Of a stretch of 64,000 nucleotides of DNA, positions 41,171-50,855 are shown piece by piece. Origin of the DNA: Patulibacter americanus DSM 16676. GTDB lineage: Bacteria > Actinomycetota > Thermoleophilia > Solirubrobacterales > Solirubrobacteraceae. The stretch is from contig NZ_ATUD01000001.1 of assembly GCF_000420025.1 (NCBI RefSeq), positions 186,001 through 250,000 of the forward strand, read 5' to 3'. The notes below the pieces were generated by a model. It did not search any database and was not told the origin of the DNA. It saw only the letters and a program-made list of their open reading frames with translations. The position numbers and the translations under genes are program-made. How positions within the stretch are numbered: the first letter of the stretch is position 1; each line of letters starts with the position of its first letter.

Positions 41171-42457
41171 TCAGCCCGTGGCCTGCAGCTCGCGCGGCAC
41201 CCGCTCGCGCAGGCGGTCGCGCAGCTCACGGACCTCGCGGTCCTTCGGCGCCAGCTCGAGCGCGCGGTCCGTGGCCTCGAGCGCGTCCGTCGTGCGGTCC
41301 GTGCGGGCCAAGGCGTGGGCGTAGCGCGACCATGCGCGGGCCCGCAACGGCCCGGCCGTCGCGGGGACCTCGCTGTCGGGGTCCTCCCCCGCGTCGGCGA
41401 GCTCCGCCGCCTGGCGGCAGGCCTCGACCTGCCGGCCGAGGTCGCCCGCGAGGTGCGCCGCGAGCGCCAGGTCGAGCAGGCCCTCGACGGTCGGCTCGAG
41501 CTTCATGCCCCGCTCGAGGGCGTCGAGCGCCCCGGCCCGGTCGTGCAGGCGCAGCCGCAGGCGGCCGAGGCGGGCCCACGCGGCGCCGTCCGTCGGGGTC
41601 AGGCGCACGACGCGCTGGGCGGACTCCTCCGCCTGCAGGTTCGCGCCCTGCGCCTCGTAGATGCGGGCGGCGAAGCGGTGCGGCGCGGGCCGCTCGCCCT
41701 CGACGCGCAGCCAGTCGCGCACCGCGCGGGCGGCGGCCGGCAGGTCCTCGGCCTGGAGCAGCGCGACGGTCAGCATCCGCAGCACGGCCGGGTCGGTCGG
41801 GTCGGCGTCGCGGGCGTAGAGCAGGCGCTTGGCGGCGATCGCGAACTCGCCCTCGGCCATCGCGTGCTGCGCCGCGGTCATGAACCGCTGCACGCGCTCG
41901 GCACCCGGGTCGGGCTTGGAGAAGTCGACGAACTGCAACGTGCCGGCCGGGACGGTGCGCACGCCCAGGTGGAACGAGACGCGGGCGAACTGCAGGATCT
42001 CGTCGCCCTCGCCCGTGAAGTACACGCCGGTGACGTTGCCGACGCCCCACTCGGGGTAGCTCACGCAGCGCGCGTAGCGGTGCACGACGGAGTGGTCCGG
42101 CGTGCGGCTGCCGAACGGGTCGTGCTGCGCGCGCTCGCGGGTCTGCTGCTCGGCCTCGTACGCGCGGCGTCCGGCCTCCTCGCGCGCGGCACGGGCCGCG
42201 GCGGCGTTGACCTTGACGGCGTTGGCCGTGACCTCGCCGCCGCGGGAGTCCTCGGCCAGACGCTCGAGCCGGTCGGCCGCCTCGTTGATGCCCTTGAGGT
42301 GCCGCTCGTGCTCGAACTGCTTCCCGGCCGGGGCCAGGTCGGGATGCCAGCGCTTGGCCAGCGACCGGCGTGCCTGCTGCACGTCGCGCTTGCCGAAGGG
42401 CGGCCTGAGCTCGAGCAGTCCGAGCGCGTGCTCGATGTCGAAGACGGAACCAGCCAC
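41171..42457 (-). CDS. J-domain/TPR co-chaperone-like protein
   Basis: A 428-residue protein. Residues ~4-75 form a DnaJ-type J-domain: FDIEHALGLLELRPPFGKRD, then RRSLAKRWHPDLAPAGK with the essential HPD, and LKGINEAADRLERL. The middle (~120-190) has VSYPEWGVGNVTGVYFTG, an unidentified beta-rich segment. From ~215 on are several TPR units (AIAAKRLLYARDADPTDPAV; AVRDWLRVEGERPAPHRFAA; AWARLGRLRLRLHDRAGALD). GTG 42455-42457 starts right before the J-domain. It could recruit DnaK to particular clients; no dnaK nearby. Confidence 0.82.
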   Translation of the reverse strand: MAGSVFDIEHALGLLELRPPFGKRDVQQARRSLAKRWHPDLAPAGKQFEHERHLKGINEAADRLERLAEDSRGGEVTANAVKVNAAAARAAREEAGRRAYEAEQQTRERAQHDPFGSRTPDHSVVHRYARCVSYPEWGVGNVTGVYFTGEGDEILQFARVSFHLGVRTVPAGTLQFVDFSKPDPGAERVQRFMTAAQHAMAEGEFAIAAKRLLYARDADPTDPAVLRMLTVALLQAEDLPAAARAVRDWLRVEGERPAPHRFAARIYEAQGANLQAEESAQRVVRLTPTDGAAWARLGRLRLRLHDRAGALDALERGMKLEPTVEGLLDLALAAHLAGDLGRQVEACRQAAELADAGEDPDSEVPATAGPLRARAWSRYAHALARTDRTTDALEATDRALELAPKDREVRELRDRLRERVPRELQATG

Positions 42458-42611
42458 TCCATCGAGGGTACCGCTCCGCGACCCCCGGCCCGGCCGGTCG
42501 GGTGACCCGCCGGGAACCCCCGCGGCCGGGCGATCCGTGGTACGGGGGCGAGGCCCCGCGCGCCGGACGCGGGGCCGTTTGACCGTGCTCGTCACGGAGC
42601 ATCGACGACGG

Positions 42612-42923
42612 ATGCGTCAACGGTCCCTCTTCCTCGCCGTCGTGCTGCTCTCGTTCGTCCCGGAGCAGGCATGGGCACTGGCCGGCCGCGGCTCGGGCCG
42701 CTACTCCTCGCCGTCGTCGGGCTACGGCGGGGGCCGGTATCGCGGGGGTGGCTACGGCACCGGGTACGGCGGCGGCACCTACGGCACCCGGCGCAGCGGG
42801 AACACGTTCATCTTCTTCGGCGGGGGCGGGTTCGGCGGCGGGGGCGGCGGGATCCTGTTGCTGCTCCTCCTGCTCGTGCTCGTGCTGTTCCTGGTCTCGC
42901 GGATGCGGCGCGCGCGCCGCTGA
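42612..42923 (+). CDS. Gly-rich exported protein with C-terminal membrane anchor
   Basis: A 103-residue protein. Residues 1-23 are a signal sequence (LFLAVVLLSFVPEQAWA), followed by a Gly/Tyr/Ser-rich stretch (SGYGGGRYRGGGYGTGYGGG), a Gly run and a strongly hydrophobic helix at ~78-95 (ILLLLLLLVLVLFLVS) with a basic end. I do not recognise a family; it resembles the Gly-rich membrane proteins often seen as unknowns. ATG 42612-42614, divergent from the J-domain gene. Confidence 0.65.
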   Translation: MRQRSLFLAVVLLSFVPEQAWALAGRGSGRYSSPSSGYGGGRYRGGGYGTGYGGGTYGTRRSGNTFIFFGGGGFGGGGGGILLLLLLLVLVLFLVSRMRRARR

Positions 42924-42930
42924 GGTTCCG

Positions 42931-43134
42931 CGGCGGGCCGCACCGGCATGCCACGGCGGCCCGGCCCGGCCAGTCCGCCGCCGGACGAGGCGGCCGGGCC
43001 CGGCCGCACCCCCGACCCGCGCGGCCGTCGGCGGGTCGCGCCGGCATGCCACGGCCGCCCGGCCCGGCCAGTCCTCCACCGGACGAAACGGCCGGGCCCG
43101 GCTGCACCCCTGGCGCGACCCGCCCCCCCCATCA
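42931..43134. repeat. tandem ~98-bp repeat array in convergent gap
   Basis: Copy 1 starts at 42931 and copy 2 at 43029 (offset 98). Both contain CCGGCATGCCACGG, then CCCGGCCCGGCCAGTC and GGCCGGGCCCGG in the same order, about 90% identical over ~84 bp by eye. The array ends with CCCCTGGCGCG...CCCCCCATCA, whose TCA (43132-43134) is the stop codon of the ArsR gene. A related array lies at 46854-47085. No coding potential is apparent; function unknown. Confidence 0.8.
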
Positions 43135-43488
43135 CTCCACGCGGCGGCGCAGGCGCTCCAGACGGTCGTCCCAGCGGGCGCCCGCGTCGACCATCCAGCC
43201 CACGGCGTCGTCGAGCGCCCCGGGCACCGCCCGGTAGTGCGTCTCGCGCCCGGACCGGGTCGCGACGACGAGCCCGGCGTCCGCCAGGGCGCGCAGGTGC
43301 TTCGTCAGCGCCTGTCGGGTCATGGGCATCCCCTCCGCCATCGCGGAGGCCGTCACGGTCGACGCGGAGCCCAGCTCGCGCAGCACGGCGCGCCGGGTCG
43401 GATCGGCGAGCGCGGCGAAGACGGCGCCGACCGCGGCGTCGCGCCCCGTGCCCGCGTCCGTCCGTCCGGGGCTCGGCGCGGACGTCAT
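43132..43488 (-). CDS. ArsR-family winged-helix regulator
   Basis: A 118-residue ArsR/SmtB-type regulator: [20 protein letters not shown] at residues ~22-41, recognition helix region [20 protein letters not shown] and wing [20 protein letters not shown]. No metal-binding Cys set (no ELCVCDL), so a non-metal type, the kind paired with SRPBCC proteins. Its ATG overlaps the SRPBCC stop (ATGA), making one transcript. Its stop codon falls at the edge of the repeat array. Confidence 0.9.
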   Translation of the reverse strand: MTSAPSPGRTDAGTGRDAAVGAVFAALADPTRRAVLRELGSASTVTASAMAEGMPMTRQALTKHLRALADAGLVVATRSGRETHYRAVPGALDDAVGWMVDAGARWDDRLERLRRRVE

Positions 43489-43958
43489 CGCACGCCGGCG
43501 AGCACCCGGCCCGCCGACGCGGAGGCGGTGGCCGACGGCGCGCCCCCGCCCGGGGCGCCGACCAGGACGCGGGCGGCCTGCACGGACACGGCCGAGACCG
43601 CGACGACCGGCAGCTCGACGACCACGACCCGCGTGCGTCCACGACCGGCGCCGGGCGCGTCGTCCGGCGTCAGCGCGATGTCGACGAGCGTCTCCACGTC
43701 GGCCTCGTCGGACCACACGAGGGACAGCCCCCGGCCCTCGCGGACCTCGTCGACGCGGACGGGACGGAGCGGGCCGCCGGCGTCGCGCACGGTGCCCGTC
43801 GCCCCGGGCGCCACGTCGAGGTCGACCTCGTCGGCGAGCCACCCCGTCAGGCCGGCGTCGTCGGCCAGCGCGCGCCAGACGTCGTCGACGGGGGCGTCGA
43901 GCAGCACCTCGCGGCGCACGGCGGGCTCGGGGTGGTCGGTGCAGGGCTGCGGGCTCAT
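43485..43958 (-). CDS. SRPBCC (AHSA1/START-like) protein
   Basis: A 157-residue SRPBCC-fold protein: [20 protein letters not shown] at the start, [19 protein letters not shown] in the middle and a final hydrophobic helix. It is coupled to the ArsR gene downstream, the very common SRPBCC-ArsR pairing whose ligand is usually unknown. ATG 43956-43958; divergent from clpP, with two palindromes in the 119-bp gap. Confidence 0.85.
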   Translation of the reverse strand: MSPQPCTDHPEPAVRREVLLDAPVDDVWRALADDAGLTGWLADEVDLDVAPGATGTVRDAGGPLRPVRVDEVREGRGLSLVWSDEADVETLVDIALTPDDAPGAGRGRTRVVVVELPVVAVSAVSVQAARVLVGAPGGGAPSATASASAGRVLAGVR

Positions 43959-43994
43959 GGGTCCTCCGGGGCGGTCCGTCCCCGCCACCCTACC

Positions 43995-44050
43995 CGCAAC
44001 TCGCCGGTTGCGTGTATGGTCGCCATCGAAGCGCAACCTCTAAGTTGCGC
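43995..44050. promoter_or_regulatory. twin CGCAAC-N6-GTTGCG sites between SRPBCC and clpP
   Basis: Site A is CGCAAC-TCGCCG-GTTGCG (43995-44012); site B is GCGCAAC-CTCTAA-GTTGCGC (44031-44050). Both have the same arms and 6-bp spacer, with centres 37 bp apart, in the divergent gap. Site B starts 28 bp before the clpP ATG. They may be ArsR sites (autoregulation) or bind a ClpP regulator such as ClgR; the sequence does not match ClgR's usual motif as I know it. Confidence 0.7.
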
Positions 44051-44077
44051 ATTACGAACCCGAACCGGAGCCACCCC

Positions 44078-44692
44078 ATGCCCCTCGTCCCCATGGTCAT
44101 CGAGCAGCACGCCCGCGGCGAGCGATCGTTCGACGTCTACTCCCGCCTGCTCAACGCCCGCACGATCTTCCTCGGCACCGAGATCGACAGCGCGGTCGCC
44201 AACCTCGTCGTCGCGCAGCTCCTGCACCTCGAGGCCGACGACGACGAGAAGGACATCCACCTCTACGTGAACTGCCCCGGTGGCGAGGTCTACGCCGGCC
44301 TCGCGATCTACGACGCCATGCGGTACGTCAAGCCCGACGTCACGACGGTCTGCTGCGGCATCGCGATGTCGATGGGCGCCACGATCCTCTGCGCGGGCAC
44401 CCCGGGCAAGCGGGCGGCGCTGCCGAACTCCCGCGTCCTGATCCATCAGCCCAGCGGCGGGTTCCGCGGCCAGGCGACCGACATCGAGATCCACGCGCGG
44501 GAGGCGCTCTTCCTGCGCGAGCGGATCGAGGACATCTACGTGGAGCACACGGGCCAGGACCGCGAGCGGGTCAACCGCGACATCGAGCGCGACCGCTTCA
44601 TGTCGCCGGCGGAGGCCCGGGAGTACGGACTCGTCGACCACGTGCTGGAGCAGCGGGGAGGGGCGCCGCGGCGGACGCCGGTGCTCGCCTGA
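44078..44692 (+). CDS. clpP: ATP-dependent Clp protease proteolytic subunit
   Basis: A 204-residue ClpP serine peptidase. The catalytic triad is Ser98 (GIAMSMGA), His123 (LIHQPSGG) and Asp172 (ERDRFMSP). The N-terminus [20 protein letters not shown] and '[16 protein letters not shown]' fit standard ClpP. No clpX or second clpP is adjacent, so this is probably an extra, separately controlled copy; actinobacteria often have two or more. Unusual extra Cys residues occur around VCCGIAM. The upstream gap carries two palindromes. Confidence 0.93.
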   Translation: MPLVPMVIEQHARGERSFDVYSRLLNARTIFLGTEIDSAVANLVVAQLLHLEADDDEKDIHLYVNCPGGEVYAGLAIYDAMRYVKPDVTTVCCGIAMSMGATILCAGTPGKRAALPNSRVLIHQPSGGFRGQATDIEIHAREALFLRERIEDIYVEHTGQDRERVNRDIERDRFMSPAEAREYGLVDHVLEQRGGAPRRTPVLA

Positions 44693-44829
44693 GGCGCCCG
44701 TGGGGGGTCCCGTCCACCGGGCCCCCGCCCGCCAACCCCGCCCGCGGTTCCCGCCCGTCGCTCGCCGGCCGGGCGGACCGGAGGCGATGCACGCACGGGA
44801 ACGGCGCACACGTCGGTACCGTTGGAGGC

Positions 44830-46482
<1,653 letters not shown>

Positions 46483-47051
46483 GGCAGGGCCTCGGGCGCG
46501 CCAGCGCGCTGTCCGGGGCCAGCCGGCGCTTCCGGCGTCGGCACTGACCGGCACCCAGGCCGTGCTGCGCCGGCGCGCCCGAGGCGGGGCGCCGTCCGGG
46601 TTTGTGGGCGTTCCGGGCCATTGGGCGACCTGGGTCGGTAGGCGACCCGGGTTCGTGGCGGCGTCGGACGTGCGGAGCTGGATCGGCGCGTCAGACGATG
46701 CCGGGCAGACCAGCCGGTGCGTCTCGGAGTGCCGCTGGCCGGCATCCCGTGACGCGGGAGCGAGCATGACCGGCACTGCGTGCCACGCCGGCCACCCCGG
46801 CGTCGTCCGCCGCCCGAACGTGTTGCCGTCGGCGGTCACGCGCCCGCCTGCCTGGGCCGCGCCGGCAGCCGATGCGAATGGCCCCGGTCAGTCGCCCCGG
46901 GCAAACCCAAACGGCCCCGGCCAGACCCCCGGACCCGCAGTGCCGCCCGCCGGGGCCGCGCCGGCGGTCACCGCGAGAAGCCCCGGTCAGTCGCCCCGCC
47001 GGCCACCCCGGCCGGGCCCGGCCAGCCCCCTGGCGCGGCCCAGGCCCCCCA
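46483..47051. other. 569-bp non-coding gap with repeats
   Basis: Convergent gap between ettA (+) and the DUF1707 gene (-). From left to right: a long inverted repeat (46489-46585), about 270 bp with no clear feature except short GGC-rich palindromes, and a tandem repeat array (46854 onward). Short reading frames here are low-complexity and I do not support any as a gene. Confidence 0.6.
46489..46585. repeat. 14-bp long-range inverted repeat after ettA
   Basis: GCCTCGGGCGCGCC (46489-46502) and GGCGCGCCCGAGGC (46572-46585) are perfect inverted copies; after one mismatch a further 5 bp pair (46504-46508 with 46566-46570). The 57-nt interior contains smaller GC hairpins. It starts 6 nt after the ettA stop and may act as a transcript end or be a small palindromic element. 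Confidence 0.65.
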
Positions 47052-47085
47052 TCAACCCCTGGCGCGGCCCAGGCCCCCCAACAAC
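46854..47085. repeat. tandem ~99-bp repeat array plus 29-bp repeats
   Basis: GGGCCGCGCCGGC begins copy A at 46854 and copy B at 46953 (offset 99); both continue to CCCCGGTCAGTCGCCCCG. The order of motifs matches the 98-bp units at 42.9 kb. It is followed by two copies of a 29-bp unit, CCCTGGCGCGGCCCAGGCCC..., at 47028 and 47057. The stop codon of the DUF1707 gene (TCA at 47052-47054) lies inside the first 29-bp unit, at the same position as the ArsR stop in the other array. Confidence 0.75.
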
Positions 47086-47678
47086 CTTTCCCGCAACCGC
47101 TCGGACTTGACCCGCACGTCGCCGAACCACGTGCCGCCCGTCAGGACCACGACGGTGGCGCCTGGAGGTCCGCTCAGGCCCGCCTTCTGTCGGCTGTCGC
47201 CGAAGAACGTCTTCGTGCGGACCTCCACGACGACGCCCTCGGGCACGAGGAGCGTGACGTCGCCGAAGACGGTGCCGGCGTCGATCTCGACCCGCGCCTG
47301 CCCGACAACGGCCTCGCGCAGGTCGAGCTCGATGTCGCCGAACAGTGTGGAGAAGCGGCTGCTGTCCGGCACCCGCCACGGGCCCGAGCGGCGCACGTCA
47401 CCGAACACGGTCGACTCGTTCACCGGCGCGACGACCGCGGCACCGCCGGCCGCGCCCGATCCGCGGGGAATCGGGTGGGCATCGACGGGGAGGTCGGCGG
47501 TCAACCGCTCGAGCTCGCCGCGCGTCGTCGCGGTCGTGGCGGCCTCGATGCGGTCGGCCAGCTCCTCGAAGGTCAGCCGTCCCTCGGCCGACGCATCACG
47601 CAGCACGTCGATGGTGCCATCGCGCTCGGCGTCGGACGCGCGAATCGGGGCACCGGTTGGGTCGTCCTGGCTCGCCAT
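47052..47678 (-). CDS. DUF1707 protein with LiaF-like C-terminal region
   Basis: A 208-residue protein. Residues ~10-62 are a DUF1707 (SHOCT-like) domain: IRASDAERDGTIDVLRDASA, then GRLTFEELADRIEAATTATT. Residues ~85-195 are beta-strand repeats, each with 'FGD' (STVFGDVRR; STLFGDIELDLR; GTVFGDVTLLVP; KTFFGDSRQK; GTWFGDVRVK), resembling the LiaF/DUF2154 beta-helix. No membrane segment, so soluble or peripheral. The last residues (GGLGRARG) are encoded by the repeat array. ATG 47676-47678. Confidence 0.85.
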   Translation of the reverse strand: MASQDDPTGAPIRASDAERDGTIDVLRDASAEGRLTFEELADRIEAATTATTRGELERLTADLPVDAHPIPRGSGAAGGAAVVAPVNESTVFGDVRRSGPWRVPDSSRFSTLFGDIELDLREAVVGQARVEIDAGTVFGDVTLLVPEGVVVEVRTKTFFGDSRQKAGLSGPPGATVVVLTGGTWFGDVRVKSERLRERLLGGLGRARG

Positions 47679-47851
47679 GGGCCGATCGTATCCCGGGTGA
47701 AGCCTCCCCTCCCCGCGCCTCCCCGCCGAGTCGCGTTCGCCCGGGTCTCACCGCGGCGGGGCCATGGTCGCCGGTGCGCGCGGGGGGCCCGGCCGCCGGT
47801 GCGACACTTCGAGGAGGAGTAGTCCCAAGGGCGTACGGAACGAGGTGCAGC

Positions 47852-48901
47852 ATGCAGGCAGTGGTGTTCGAGCAGTGGAAGACCTTCCCGACGCTGAAGG
47901 ACGTCGAGCGGCCGAGCCCCGGCCCCGGCGAGGTCCTGTTGAAGGTCGCGGGCGCAGGCGCGTGCCACTCGGACGTCGCGGTCTTCCGCGAGTTCGACGC
48001 CGAGCACGGCCCGGCGCAGCTCCAGCCGAGCTACGTGCTGGGCCACGAGAACTCGGGCTGGGTCGAGGAGCTCGGCGAGGGCGTCGACGGGATCGCGATC
48101 GGGGACGCGTTCCTCGTCTACGGCCCCGTCGGCTGCCAGCACTGCGCCGCGTGCTCGCGCGGCCAGGACACGTACTGCCAGAACGCGGCCGAGATGCCGT
48201 ACCTGGCCTCCGGTCTGGGCCGCGACGGCGGGATGGCCGAGTACGTCGCCGTCCCGGCGCGCAACCTCGTGCCGCTGGGCGACGCGGATCCGGTCGCCGC
48301 CGCGCCGCTGTCGGATGCGGGCCTGACGCCGTACCACGCCATCAAGCTGGCGCTGCCGCACCTCGCGGGCGGCGGTCGGCACGCGCTGGTGATCGGTCTC
48401 GGCGGCCTGGGGCAGATCGCCGTGCAGATCCTCACGGCCATCACGGGGGCGACGGTGATCGCGACGGACACGAAGCCCGACGCGATGGCCCGCGCCGAAC
48501 GTGCCGGCGCCCTCACGGTCCCCGGCGGCGAGGGGCAGGCCGCGGCGATCCGCGAGCTGACCGGCGGCAAGGGCGTGGATGCGGTCTTCGACTTCGTCGG
48601 GGCCGCCCCCACGATCCAGCTCTCGGCGGCCGTCGCCGCGCTGCGCTCGCGCATCACCGTCGTCGGCATCGCCGGTGGCCATTACGACTGGAACTTCTAC
48701 GGCGTCCCGTACGAGACCGAGCTCACCAGCACCTACTGGGGCACGATCGAGGAGCTGCACGAGGTGGTGGCGCTCTACCGCGCGGGGAAGATCGTCCCGG
48801 AGAACGAGTACTACGCCCTCGACGACGCGCTCGAGGCCTACCGGCGCCTCGAGGCCGGCGAGCTCTCGGGCCGCGCGGTGATCACGCCCCACGGGCGATA
48901 G
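47852..48901 (+). CDS. zinc-dependent alcohol dehydrogenase
   Basis: A 349-residue medium-chain dehydrogenase/reductase. Catalytic zinc ligands are in GACHSDV (Cys) and GHENSG (His-Glu); the structural zinc has four Cys in GCQHCAACSRGQDTYC. The Rossmann motif is VIGLGGLGQIAVQI and the coenzyme-specific Asp follows (IATDTK), favouring NAD. Likely oxidises primary or secondary alcohols, or reduces aldehydes. ATG 47852-47854. Confidence 0.9.
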   Translation: MQAVVFEQWKTFPTLKDVERPSPGPGEVLLKVAGAGACHSDVAVFREFDAEHGPAQLQPSYVLGHENSGWVEELGEGVDGIAIGDAFLVYGPVGCQHCAACSRGQDTYCQNAAEMPYLASGLGRDGGMAEYVAVPARNLVPLGDADPVAAAPLSDAGLTPYHAIKLALPHLAGGGRHALVIGLGGLGQIAVQILTAITGATVIATDTKPDAMARAERAGALTVPGGEGQAAAIRELTGGKGVDAVFDFVGAAPTIQLSAAVAALRSRITVVGIAGGHYDWNFYGVPYETELTSTYWGTIEELHEVVALYRAGKIVPENEYYALDDALEAYRRLEAGELSGRAVITPHGR

Positions 48902-49045
48902 GGGACGACCTCGGTCACGATCCTGACGTCCGGCCGCCACTCGCCTCGACGTGTGCGTGCGTGGGCGGACGGCCGGGTAGGGGTCGTGTAGGGCACGCAG
49001 CGACGAGGTCGCCGCCACGCCCCGCACACGACCGAGGAGAACCGC

Positions 49046-49219
49046 ATGACCGACGGCAAGACGGACAAGCTCAAGGGCCAGGTCAAGGAGACCGCGGGCG
49101 CCGCCACCGACAACGACGAGCTCCGCAACGAGGGCCGCACGGACCAGAACGCCGGCAAGGTGAAGGACAAGGTCGGCGACGCCGTCGACGGCGTCAAGGA
49201 CAAGCTCACCGGCAAGTAG
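49046..49219 (+). CDS. CsbD-family stress protein
   Basis: A 57-residue hydrophilic protein (MTDGKTDKLKGQVKETAGAA...). The repeated K-x-KGQVKE...DAVDGVKDKLTG pattern is the CsbD family, small general-stress proteins that in Bacillus are sigma-B dependent. ATG 49046-49048 has GAGGAGAA upstream. A strong terminator hairpin follows. GGGTAG at 48975-48980 resembles a sigma-B -10, but no good -35 partner is seen. Confidence 0.85.
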   Translation: MTDGKTDKLKGQVKETAGAATDNDELRNEGRTDQNAGKVKDKVGDAVDGVKDKLTGK

Positions 49220-49260
49220 CCGGCGCGCGCCGCCCCACGGGCGGCGCCGCACCGAAGCGG

Positions 49261-49296
49261 GGCGAGGGGGCCGGGCGGACGTCCGGCCCCCTCGCC
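49261..49296 (+). terminator. 14-bp terminator hairpin after csbD-like gene
   Basis: GGCGAGGGGGCCGG (49261-49274) pairs perfectly with CCGGCCCCCTCGCC (49283-49296) around 8 nt, followed by GTTT. Strong intrinsic-terminator-like structure 41 nt after the stop. Confidence 0.8.
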
Positions 49297-49406
49297 GTTT
49301 CGGGACCCTGCCCTCCGCCCTCGCGCTGGCGTGCGCGCGCTCACACGACGGCGGTCAGGAGGTACTTCGCGACGACCCCCCGAACGGTCGTCGGTGAAAC
49401 CCCGGT

Positions 49407-49432
49407 GTTTGCTGGGATTTTCGCGGGGGTAG
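49407..49432 (+). promoter_or_regulatory. sigma-B-type promoter upstream of glsB-like gene
   Basis: GTTT (49407-49410), 16-bp spacer, GGGTAG (49427-49432): matches the alternative general-stress sigma factor pattern GTTT-N15-17-GGGTA(A/T) of Gram-positives. It lies 56 bp before the GlsB/YeaQ-type gene, itself a stress protein family. Confidence 0.6.
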
Positions 49433-49488
49433 GCGAGATGCAGAGGGCGTTGCGGTCGCAGCGCCCGAACTCCAGCAAGGGATCCCCC

Positions 49489-49761
49489 ATGGGCATCATC
49501 AGCTTCATCGTCATCGGTCTCATCGCCGGACTTATCGCTCGCGCCATCAACAACGGCCCCGAGCCGGGCGGCCTCATCGGCACGCTCATCGTGGGCGTCG
49601 TCGGCGCGATCATCGGTGGCCTCATCGCCTCCGCCATCGGCTTCGGCGAGCTCGACGGCATCTTCGACATCAAGACGTGGATCATCGCCATCGTCGGCGC
49701 CCTGCTCTTCCTCTTCGTCTACGGCATGGTCGTCGGCGGTCGCAAGCGCAACCACGCGTAG
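49489..49761 (+). CDS. GlsB/YeaQ/YmgE family stress membrane protein
   Basis: A 90-residue protein with three hydrophobic helices: MGIISFIVIGLIAGLIARAI, GGLIGTLIVGVVGAIIGGLI and IKTWIIAIVGALLFLFVYGM. NNGPEPGGLIGTL is the conserved loop. Members are transglycosylase-associated/general stress membrane proteins (UPF0410). ATG 49489-49491 gives the usual start. It is preceded by a likely sigma-B promoter and followed by a hairpin at 49828-49854. Confidence 0.88.
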   Translation: MGIISFIVIGLIAGLIARAINNGPEPGGLIGTLIVGVVGAIIGGLIASAIGFGELDGIFDIKTWIIAIVGALLFLFVYGMVVGGRKRNHA

Positions 49762-49827
49762 CACCCGGCCGGCGCCCGTCGCCGGCCCCCTCGCTCCCGG
49801 CGACCATCGCCGGACAGCGGCATGACA

Positions 49828-49854
49828 CGGCCCGCCCCTCCCCGGGGCGGGCCG
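49828..49854 (+). terminator. 11-bp terminator hairpin
   Basis: CGGCCCGCCCC (49828-49838) and GGGGCGGGCCG (49844-49854), perfect stem with TCCCC loop, then TTCG. It separates the GlsB-like gene from the DsbA-like gene. Confidence 0.75.
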
Positions 49855-49894
49855 TTCGCGTTCCGGGGGCCCAGAGGGCGGGTACCGTCCGAGG

Positions 49895-50764
49895 ATGACC
49901 ACCGTGGATGTCGTCGAGTTCACCGACCCGGCGTGCCCGTTCGCCTACAGCGCGGAGCCGGTGCGCTGGCAGCTCGCGTGGCGGTTCGGCGAGGCGCTGG
50001 ACTGGACGACCCGGGTCGTCGGCCTGGCGCGCGACGCCGCCGCGCAGGAGGCCAAGGGTTTCGACGCGCAGCGGAACGCGGCGATCCTCCGGCACTTCGA
50101 CAGCTACGGCATGCCCCTGGCGGACGCCGAGCGCCGGGATCCTGCCGGCACGTGGGACGCCTGCCGCCTCTACGTCGCCGCGCGCGGGCTCGACCCGGAC
50201 GGCGCCCTGCGGCTCATGCGCGCTCTGCGGATCGCGGGCCTGGCCGAGGCGCGGTCGATCGACCACCCCGACGTGCTCTCCGACGCCGTGCGTACGGCCG
50301 GACTGCCCACGGACGAGCTCGACGCGCGCCTCGCCGACGACGCGACGGAGCAGGCGTTCCTCGACGACCTGGCCGCCGCGCGCACGCCGGGCCGGGTGGC
50401 GCTCGCGCTCGACCACAAGCTCGCCGACGTCGAGCCGGACTGGGACGGCCCGCAGGGGGATTCCGGCCGCCGCTACACCTGCCCGAGCTACCGGTTCACG
50501 GTCGACGGCCGCACGGCCGAGGTCCCCGGGTTCCAGCCCTGGAACGCCGTCGAGGCCGTGCTCGCCAACCTGGCACCGCAGCTCGAGCGGCGCCCGTGGC
50601 CGACGGACCCGATCGAGGCCCTGCGCTGGGCGCCGGTCCCCCTGGCCACGCAGGAGGTCGCCGCGCTGCTCGGCGAGGACCGAGACGCCGCCCGCGAACG
50701 CCTGCAGCAGGGCGGCGCCACGGAGCACCAGGTCGGCACGGACGCCTTCTGGACCGCCGCCTGA
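49895..50764 (+). CDS. DsbA-family (FrnE-like) thioredoxin-fold protein, copy 1
   Basis: A 289-residue cytosolic DsbA/2-hydroxychromene-carboxylate-isomerase-type protein. MTTVDVVEFTDPACPFAYSA is the thioredoxin-like start; the active site has a single Cys (DPACPFAYS) instead of CxxC. The all-helical insertion is at ~60-190 and the protein ends in GRRYTCPSYRFTVDGRTAEV...FWTAA. It is paralogous, with the same motif order, to the gene at 52047-52934. FrnE-type proteins act as isomerase, glutathione or mycothiol-linked oxidoreductases; the reaction here is unknown. Confidence 0.82.
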   Translation: MTTVDVVEFTDPACPFAYSAEPVRWQLAWRFGEALDWTTRVVGLARDAAAQEAKGFDAQRNAAILRHFDSYGMPLADAERRDPAGTWDACRLYVAARGLDPDGALRLMRALRIAGLAEARSIDHPDVLSDAVRTAGLPTDELDARLADDATEQAFLDDLAAARTPGRVALALDHKLADVEPDWDGPQGDSGRRYTCPSYRFTVDGRTAEVPGFQPWNAVEAVLANLAPQLERRPWPTDPIEALRWAPVPLATQEVAALLGEDRDAARERLQQGGATEHQVGTDAFWTAA

Positions 50765-50855
50765 CCGGTCCCCCAGCCCCCGGCGGTCTCAGGTCCACCC
50801 AGCGCCGCGATACCGCGGCGTTCCGGGCCAGCGGCGGGGCCGGCCGGCCGGGCCC

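Noticed and set aside
42924-43131. Small gene in the repeat array after the Gly-rich protein
   Set aside because: All frames give Pro/Arg/Gly-rich translations that simply follow the DNA repeat; no start site with support.
46562-47110. Plus-strand frames in the ettA downstream gap
   Set aside because: Translations are low-complexity Pro/Gly/Arg, run into repeat arrays and the opposite-strand DUF1707 gene, and show no motif.
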